Assembly: GCA_022566235.1 (NCBI GenBank)
Contig: JADFJI010000047.1
Location: 1 to 10,278 of the forward strand
Source: Chloroflexota bacterium
Lineage (GTDB): Bacteria > Chloroflexota > Dehalococcoidia > Plut-88900
Direction: 5' to 3'
DNA length: 10,278 bases
This document shows, one piece after another, positions 5,344 to 10,278 of this stretch. Both the position numbers and the translations under genes were made by a program. Below the pieces are notes generated by a model. The model saw only the letters and a list, made by a program, of their open reading frames with translations, was not told the origin of the DNA and made no database searches. Position 1 is the first letter of the stretch; every line of letters starts with the position of its first letter.

Positions 5344-7212
5344 ATGGCTGCTAGAACAACTAATGCTGGGACAGGGAAAACCGCCGAAAAAAGCGGAACC
5401 TCGACCAGCCAAGCCGAAGATGCGGCAGACCGGAAACCCTCCGGACCGGCCCTGGAAATCCCTGCGGCGATATCTGTTCAAGGGTTGGCTGACGTGATGA
5501 GGGCGAGTAATATCGAGGTCATCAAGCAGCTCATGCGCCGCGGCGTCATGGCCAACATCAACCAGGTAATCGATTTTGAAACGGCTTCCACCATCGCCTC
5601 GGACTTCGGGTTTCGTCCCACTCAGACCGAAGAGACTAAGACCACCACTGCTCAGAAGCCGGATACCTCACCCACCCCTCCAGAGGAAGAAGATACCAGT
5701 CTCCTCCAGCCCCGAGCCCCAGTTGTGACCATCCTCGGACACGTAGACCACGGCAAAACGACCCTTCTGGACGTCATTCGGCAATCATCTATAATCTCCA
5801 CGGAGAAGGGTGGCATCACTCAACACATCGGGGCCTACCAGGTCCTTGTAAACGGCAAGCAGATCACCTTCCTAGACACCCCAGGCCATGAGGCCTTCTC
5901 GGCCATGCGAGCTCGGGGTACTCAAGTCACCGACATCGCCGTTCTGGTAATAGCCGCCGATGACGGGGTGATGCCCCAGACCAGAGAGGCCATAGACCAT
6001 GCAAAAGCGGCCGGCGTTCCCATCGTTGTCGCCCTAAATAAGATAGACATGCCTACGGCAAACATAGACCGCGTGAAGCAGCAGCTAACCGAGCTAGAAC
6101 TGGTTCCCGAGGATTGGGGTGGCGATACCATCGTAGTGCCCATCTCCGCAAAGACTGAAGAGGGGATCCCTGACCTCCTGGAGAATATCCTCCTGGTGGC
6201 CGAGATAGCGGAGCTGAAGGCCAATCCAGATAAAAAAGCTCAAGGAGTGGTCGTAGAGGCAAAGCTAGATGCCACCCGAGGAGCGGTGGCAACCGTGCTG
6301 GTACAGTCCGGCACCCTCCACGTAGGCGACATCTTTTCAGTGGGTAGGTGCCGGGGCAAGGTCCGGGCCCTGTTCGACGACCAAGGGCAGCGGATCCAGA
6401 GCGCCGGGCCTACGATCCCGGTAGAGGTACTGGGTATAGAGAGCGTGCCGCGAGCGGGTGACCTTCTGTCGGTGGAAGAGGGCGGACGGAAGCCCCGACC
6501 ATCGGTCGAGCGAGACCGACAGCGAAGAGAGGCGGAGGCGGATCAGGGCAAGAATTCAACCGACATCGAAAGACTCTTGGCCCAGATCAGGGCTGGGGAT
6601 GCAAAAGAGTTCAACATCATATTGAAAACAGATGTGGAGGGCAGCTCCGAGGCCATTAGAAGCGCCGTGGAGGGTTTGGGAAGCGACGATGTCATCGTCA
6701 AGATAATCAGGACCAGCAGTGGAGTCGTTACCGAAAGCGACATCCTTCTGGCGGCTGCCTCCAACGCCACCGTCATGGCCTTTAACACTAAGGCCGAGGT
6801 TGGGGCAAAGAAGCTGGCAAACCTGGAAAACATCACCATTCGTCACTATGGGGTGATTTACGACCTGGTGAACGACGTGGTGTCCGCAGTATCCGGGCTC
6901 CGGGAGCCTGTCTATCGAGAAGTAATCGAGGCCAGGGCCGAGGTCAAAGACATATTCAAGGTCAAAGGTGGCAAGATAGCGGGGGTAGGCGTAACCGATG
7001 GCAAGGTTAATCGCAACGCCCAGATACGAGTCCTCAGGAACGGTGATGTCATCCACGAATCGAATATAAAGAGCCTGCGCCACTTCAAAGACACCGTCAA
7101 GGAGCTGGCCTCCGGTACCGAAGGTGGTATCGGAGTCGATGGCTTCGACGACTTCCAAGTAGGCGACATCCTGGAGGTCTTCCGCAAAGAACAGGTCGAT
7201 CCCCCCTCCTGA
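5344..7212 (+). CDS. infB: Translation initiation factor IF-2
   Basis: GTPase that places fMet-tRNA on the 30S subunit and promotes 50S joining. The 622-residue protein has a short low-complexity start, one IF2N module (about 44-90, VQGLADVMRASNIEVIKQL), a Pro/Thr/Glu linker and the G domain: G1 GHVDHGKT (132-139), G2 around GGITQHIG (156-163), G3 DTPGH (178-182), G4 NKID (232-235), G5 SAK (268-270). Domains II, III and the C-terminal fMet-tRNA-binding domain follow to the end. It is much shorter than E. coli IF2 (890 residues) because the N-terminal part is reduced. Near the end, GTEGGIG (591-597) has Gly where most relatives have the Cys of ECGIG. ATG at 5344 has AAAGGA 5 bases upstream. 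In the gap to rbfA, a perfect 5-bp hairpin (7247-7259) is visible. Confidence 0.97.
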   Translation: MAARTTNAGTGKTAEKSGTSTSQAEDAADRKPSGPALEIPAAISVQGLADVMRASNIEVIKQLMRRGVMANINQVIDFETASTIASDFGFRPTQTEETKTTTAQKPDTSPTPPEEEDTSLLQPRAPVVTILGHVDHGKTTLLDVIRQSSIISTEKGGITQHIGAYQVLVNGKQITFLDTPGHEAFSAMRARGTQVTDIAVLVIAADDGVMPQTREAIDHAKAAGVPIVVALNKIDMPTANIDRVKQQLTELELVPEDWGGDTIVVPISAKTEEGIPDLLENILLVAEIAELKANPDKKAQGVVVEAKLDATRGAVATVLVQSGTLHVGDIFSVGRCRGKVRALFDDQGQRIQSAGPTIPVEVLGIESVPRAGDLLSVEEGGRKPRPSVERDRQRREAEADQGKNSTDIERLLAQIRAGDAKEFNIILKTDVEGSSEAIRSAVEGLGSDDVIVKIIRTSSGVVTESDILLAAASNATVMAFNTKAEVGAKKLANLENITIRHYGVIYDLVNDVVSAVSGLREPVYREVIEARAEVKDIFKVKGGKIAGVGVTDGKVNRNAQIRVLRNGDVIHESNIKSLRHFKDTVKELASGTEGGIGVDGFDDFQVGDILEVFRKEQVDPPS

Positions 7213-7281
7213 TGACCCTCCTTAGCCCTTCGGGTTGCCCCCATCTCGGCGTTCCGCCGTCAATGTATTGGAGCTCCAACC

Positions 7282-7647
7282 ATGAGTAGGCGCGCTCTAC
7301 GAGTAAACGAGCTGCTGAGGGCTGAATTGAGCCTGCTATTGCAGAGGACGATACGCGACCCCAGACTCAACCATATGCTATCCATAACCTCGGTCTCCGT
7401 TTCCAAAGACCTCAAGCAAGCGCAGGTCTACGTCAGCGCCATGGGTACGGAGGAGGAGAAGGCGGAGGTGTTCCAGGGACTGAAATCCGCCAGCCCATTT
7501 CTGCGCAGGACTCTGGGCTCGTCTCTATCCCTGCGCTATATACCCCGCCTCACCTTTCACAGAGACGACTCTCTGGAAAATGCTGCCCGTCTCACCGAGT
7601 TGATCGACCGGCTCAAGCCCTCCAATAACGATGGCGTAGCCTCCTAA
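7282..7647 (+). CDS. rbfA: 30S ribosome-binding factor RbfA
   Basis: Small KH-like protein (121 residues) that binds the immature 30S subunit and helps mature the 5' end of 16S rRNA. Visible family features are the basic start SRRALRVNELLRAELS (2-17), DPRL (26-29), the strand VSVSKDLKQAQVYVS (38-52), and the C-terminal segment LRRTLGSSLSLRYIPRLTF (74-92) followed by HRDDSLENAARLTELI (93-108). The length is normal. ATG at 7282 has GGAG 8 bases upstream. It follows infB by 69 bases and ends 5 bases before truB, so it is translated in the same operon. Confident call. Confidence 0.95.
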   Translation: MSRRALRVNELLRAELSLLLQRTIRDPRLNHMLSITSVSVSKDLKQAQVYVSAMGTEEEKAEVFQGLKSASPFLRRTLGSSLSLRYIPRLTFHRDDSLENAARLTELIDRLKPSNNDGVAS

Positions 7648-7652
7648 ATGCC

Positions 7653-8438
7653 TTGAGTATCAACGGCACACTCAATCTCTGCAAACCCACCGGTCGGACC
7701 TCCTTCGACATCGTCCGTCAGGTGAAAAACCTTACTCATCAGAAAAAGGTGGGGCACGGCGGGACCCTGGACCCTTTGGCCTCGGGCGTGCTGCCCATCT
7801 GCATTGGGCAGGCCACCCGCATCAGCGAGTTCCTGGCCGATTCCTCAAAGAGCTACAGGGCCGAGGTGACCCTCGGCGTAGCCACGGATACCTACGATGC
7901 CGAGGGCGCCGTTACAAGCACCGCGGACCCCAGTTCTATCACATACAGCCAGTTGGAAGAGGTATCGCAGCAGTTCCAGGGACCCATTCTTCAGGAACCC
8001 CCCATGTTCAGCGCTCTTAAACACGAGGGGAAACGCCTCTACCAGCTGGCCCGACAGGGAATAGTTATCGAAAGGGAGAAGCGAGAGACTATCATTCACA
8101 GACTGGACATCATCGAGTGGTCGCCTCCAGTGATTACTATGGAGATAGAGTGCGGCCGCGGCGCCTACGTCAGATCCCTGGCCCATGACCTGGGCCAGGC
8201 CCTGGGGTGTGGCGCTCATCTGAAAGGTCTGGTGAGGCTCAAGACGGGCCCCTTCGACATCAAGGACTCTATGACCATTGAAGAGCTGGTAACAGCCGTG
8301 GAAGAGGGTCGGTGGGAACAGTTCCTTTACCCCACCGACTTCGCCCTCGCTGACATGCACGCGGCCGTCGCGGCCCACGCAGCAGCCCTGGCTGGCGATG
8401 TAGGGCGCGCGCAGCAGGCCTTCGCCGCGCAGCCATAG
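7653..8438 (+). CDS. truB: tRNA pseudouridine-55 synthase TruB, C-terminus lost at a junction
   Basis: Makes pseudouridine at U55 in the T-loop of tRNAs. The N-terminal catalytic domain is intact: GTLNLCKPTGRTSFDIV (5-21), GHGGTLDPLASGVLP (35-49) with catalytic D40, SKSYRAEVTLG (65-75), PPMFSALKHEGKRLYQLAR (116-134) and CGRGAYVRSLAHDLG (167-181). TruB-like sequence runs to about FLYPTDFALADM (224-235, ending near 8357). The last 26 residues (Ala-rich) are the reverse frame of the PhzF gene on the other strand and are not TruB; the usual remaining C-terminal part is missing. The stop at 8436-8438 is therefore accidental. The TTG start at 7653 fits the family start and lies 5 bases after the rbfA stop without a ribosome site of its own, suggesting translational coupling. 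ATG at 7648 meets a stop after two codons. Confidence 0.93.
   Translation: MSINGTLNLCKPTGRTSFDIVRQVKNLTHQKKVGHGGTLDPLASGVLPICIGQATRISEFLADSSKSYRAEVTLGVATDTYDAEGAVTSTADPSSITYSQLEEVSQQFQGPILQEPPMFSALKHEGKRLYQLARQGIVIEREKRETIIHRLDIIEWSPPVITMEIECGRGAYVRSLAHDLGQALGCGAHLKGLVRLKTGPFDIKDSMTIEELVTAVEEGRWEQFLYPTDFALADMHAAVAAHAAALAGDVGRAQQAFAAQP
8340..8360. other. Chimeric junction between two genomes
   Basis: To the left, plus-strand TruB homology holds to about 8357. To the right, minus-strand PhzF homology holds to about 8349. Both genes lose their C-terminal parts here. GC and codon use change at once: codons become strongly G/C at third positions. The two homologies overlap by a few bases, consistent with a join at short shared sequence. 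Most likely a technical chimera; a real rearrangement is possible but would have broken both genes. Confidence 0.85.
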
Positions 8439-9236
8439 GGCCAGGCTGGCGTTGAGGCTGCCGGTGACGGGGTCTTCGGTGACGCCGACGGGGCTGGCGA
8501 AGCCGCGCACTTCCAGGCTGGGGGCGGCATCCGCATCGGCCCCGGCCGGGCGCTGGCCCGTGGCAAAGGCGCGTGCCTCGCGGCTGCTGCGGCCGATCAG
8601 TGCCGGTGCATCTTGCGCGCTTTCGTACAAAGCGCAGGCGCCCACCTTGGTGTTCAGCGCCTTGAGCCTTGCATGGTCGGGCTCCAGCGCCAGCACCTGG
8701 TCGGGATGCTCGAAGAGCACGCCCATCCAGCGCGGGCCGTTGTCCAGCCAGGCGGCGCGCAGGATCTGGCCGGGCTCCGCGCCCAGCGCGGCAGCCACCT
8801 CGGCCAGCAGGCCCGGCTCCACGGCGCCGATGTCGGTGGCCGGTGCCTGGAAGGCCAGGCGTCCGTCCTGGCGCGCAATCGAGATCAGCCCCTTGGCGCA
8901 TTCCTGCACGATGCGCCCCGCCTGCTGCGGCACGCCGCCCTGCGCCAGCCAGGCGTGGCAGCTGCCCAGCGTGGGATGGCCGGCAAAGGGCAGCTCGCCG
9001 CCCGGCGTGAAGATGCGCACGCGGTAGTCGGCGCCTGCGGCGCGGCCGGCCTCGGTGGGCGGCAGCACGAAGGTGGTTTCCGACAGATTGGTCCAGCGCG
9101 CGAAGGATTGCATCTGCGTATCGGTCAACCCGGTGGCGTCGAGCACGACGGCTAGCGGATTGCCCAGGTAGGGCCGTGCCGTGAACACGTCCACGGTCAT
9201 GAAGGGGCGCTGGCGGGGAGCGGCGGTGGAGGTCAT
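8349..9236 (-). CDS. PhzF-family isomerase-like protein, 3' end missing
   Basis: Member of the PhzF/diaminopimelate-epimerase fold family. PhzF itself isomerises dihydro-3-hydroxyanthranilate in phenazine synthesis, but most members have unknown substrates, and no other phenazine gene is here. Numbering from ATG at 9236: TVDVFTARPYLGNPLAVV (14-31), SETTFVLPP (52-60) with the catalytic Glu at 53, FTPGGELPFAGHPTLG (76-91), EDPVTGSLNASLALWL (254-269) and SQGCCVGRDGRVHVS (282-296). The expected final strand (VWVGG-type end of about 25 residues) is missing: the reading frame runs across the junction into antisense truB as far as 7845, which is not natural protein. A TTG at 9263 is an alternative start; neither has a clear ribosome site. 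High-GC codon use sets it apart from the genes on the left. Confidence 0.85.
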
Positions 9237-9274
9237 GGCAAGGGGCAGGGTTGCGATGGGCAATGCAGGATGAA

Positions 9275-9299
9275 GAAAGCCGGCGCAAAGCCGGCTTTC
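9275..9299 (-). terminator. Terminator-like hairpin after the aminotransferase gene
   Basis: A perfect 10-bp stem (9275-9284 with 9290-9299, core AAAGCCGGC) encloses a 5-base loop. On the minus strand it lies 25 bases after the aminotransferase stop and the stem runs into TTTC TTC. It would end that transcript before the phzF-like gene, which then needs its own promoter or read-through. Confidence 0.6.
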
Positions 9300-9323
9300 A
9301 GGGAACAGCCGGGGCTGTGCGTA

Positions 9324-10278
9324 TCAGGCCGACAGCTGCGAGCGGATGGCGTCGGCCAGGGCGGCGATGCCCTTGTCGATCTGCTCGGCCGACACCGTCA
9401 CGTACGACAGGCGCAGCGTGTTGGCCTGGGGCTCGTCCGCGTAGAACGGCGCGCCGGGCACGAAGGCCGTGCCGCGTTCCACGGCGGCGGGCAGCAGCTT
9501 TTGCGCATCCATGCCCTTGGGCAGGCGAACCCACAGGAACATGCCGCCCACGGGACGGGTCCACTGCACGTCCAGGCCGGCCATTTCGCGTTCCAGCGCG
9601 GCCAGCATGGCGTCGCGCTGGCGCTTGTACATGGCGCGGATGGTGGGCACATGGCGGTCCAGGAAGCCGTCCTTGATGACCTCGGAGACCACGCGCTGGT
9701 TGAAGCCGGGCGTGTGCAGGTCGGCCGCCTGCTTGGCCTGCAGCAGCTTGTTGTAGACGGACTTGGGCGCCACCAGGAAGCCGATGCGCAGGCCCGGGGC
9801 CAGCACCTTGGAAAACGAGCCCAGGTAGATCACGCCTTCGGGGTTGCGCGCGGCTAGCGGCAGGGCAGGGGGCTGCTCGAACCACAGGTCGCCATAGGGG
9901 TTGTCCTCGATCAGCGGGATGTCGAGTTCACGCGCCTTGTCCACCAGGGCCTGGCGGCGTGCCTCGGCCATGGTGCGGCCGGTGGGGTTCTGGAAGTTGG
10001 GCAGCACGTAGGCCAGGCGGGCCTTGTCGGCGCCGGTGCCGGCCTTGGCGGCGAAGTCCTCGACGAGGATGCCGTCGTCATCGCTGTCCACGCCCACGGG
10101 AATCGGTTCCTGCGGCGCAAAGGCCTGCAGCGCGCCCAGGTAGGTGGGCTTTTCGACCAGCATGCGGCTGCCGCGGTCCAGGAAGACCTTGCCGATCAGG
10201 TCCAGCGCCTGCTGCGAGCCCGTGGTGATCAGCACCTGGTCGGGGTCCACTTCCCAGGGCAGGAAGTCGGCCACGGCC
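9324..10278 (-). CDS. PLP-dependent aminotransferase (class I/II, 2-aminoadipate type), 5' end outside the window
   Basis: Fold-type I aminotransferase that moves an amino group between an amino acid and a 2-oxo acid using pyridoxal phosphate. The visible 318 residues enter from the right edge in frame; the GTG at 10274 reads as an internal Val in the usual REAVADFL-type context, not a start. Counting from that codon: phosphate-side ITTGSQQALDL (16-26), PNFQNPTGR (92-100) with the cofactor Asn, EDNPYGDLWFE (123-133) with the pyridine-N Asp and the Tyr, SFSKVLAPGLRIGF (153-166) with Schiff-base K156, and NTLRLSY with the C-terminal substrate-carboxylate Arg. It lacks a visible GntR domain, though the N-terminus cannot be seen. 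It resembles LysN/2-aminoadipate transaminase-like enzymes (COG1167); the true substrate is not determined. GC-rich like the phzF-like gene, with which it shares strand and likely source. Confidence 0.9.
   Translation of the reverse strand, partial: AVADFLPWEVDPDQVLITTGSQQALDLIGKVFLDRGSRMLVEKPTYLGALQAFAPQEPIPVGVDSDDDGILVEDFAAKAGTGADKARLAYVLPNFQNPTGRTMAEARRQALVDKARELDIPLIEDNPYGDLWFEQPPALPLAARNPEGVIYLGSFSKVLAPGLRIGFLVAPKSVYNKLLQAKQAADLHTPGFNQRVVSEVIKDGFLDRHVPTIRAMYKRQRDAMLAALEREMAGLDVQWTRPVGGMFLWVRLPKGMDAQKLLPAAVERGTAFVPGAPFYADEPQANTLRLSYVTVSAEQIDKGIAALADAIRSQLSA

Noticed and set aside
7845..8340. Extension of the phzF-like frame to a stop at 7845
   Set aside because: This part is the reverse of truB across the junction; it has no PhzF features after about 8349.
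8349..9236. Phenazine biosynthesis cluster
   Set aside because: Only a PhzF-family member is present. The family is broad, and a neighbouring aminotransferase alone does not indicate phenazine production.
8269..9288. 339-codon Arg/Ala-rich open frame on the minus strand and several plus-strand frames over 8450-9155
   Set aside because: Low-complexity, Arg/Pro/Ala-rich products typical of off-frame reading in high-GC DNA; the phzF-like frame carries the conserved motifs.
8340..10278. Horizontal transfer island into truB
   Set aside because: No integrase, transposase, terminal repeats or target duplication is seen, and both flanking genes are cut at one point; a technical chimera explains it more simply.

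Overview
The window joins two unrelated pieces of bacterial DNA. Bases 1 to about 8350 have moderate GC (about 55% in one 60-base line I counted), frequent TTG and GTG starts, and a compact run of translation and transcription housekeeping genes. Protein style and gene order suggest an uncultured bacterium, perhaps Chloroflexota (Dehalococcoidia or SAR202-like). That placement is inference only. Bases from about 8350 to the end are much richer in GC (about 73% in one counted line) and hold two genes that read like a betaproteobacterium, probably Comamonadaceae (Comamonas or Delftia type). The switch falls inside two genes at once: truB on the plus strand loses its C-terminus and a PhzF-family gene on the minus strand loses its C-terminus. 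The simplest reading is a chimeric join (assembly, amplification or contamination), not a biological fusion.

Layout. Minus strand, read from right to left: a tRNA-Val(GAC) gene with encoded CCA (3182-3106), a SAM-dependent methyltransferase of unknown substrate (3042-1996), a hairpin-rich spacer, then thrS (1809-16) for a threonyl-tRNA synthetase without the usual N-terminal TGS domain. Plus strand, starting from a divergent promoter region at 3193-3268: a leader with an intrinsic terminator, then nusA, ylxR (rnpM), infB, rbfA and truB. This is the classic nusA-infB cluster, which couples transcription elongation and termination (NusA), translation initiation (IF2), 30S maturation (RbfA) and tRNA U55 pseudouridylation (TruB). 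rimP, which usually precedes nusA, is not present here; the space is taken by the promoter and leader.

Regulation visible in the sequence: a good sigma70-type promoter before nusA (TTGCAC-18-TATAAT) followed by a terminator hairpin with a T6 tract before the nusA start, with alternative pairings that suggest attenuation; a divergent tRNA promoter (TTGACT-17-TAGACT); and a strong hairpin over the nusA stop codon.

Right of the junction, both genes are on the minus strand: a PLP-dependent aminotransferase (entering from the right edge, 10278-9324), a terminator-like hairpin (9275-9299), then the truncated phzF-like gene (9236 to about 8349). No intergenic stretch exceeds 300 bases. I see no mobile element, CRISPR array or convincing new system; the junction and the nusA leader are the points that deserve a second look.
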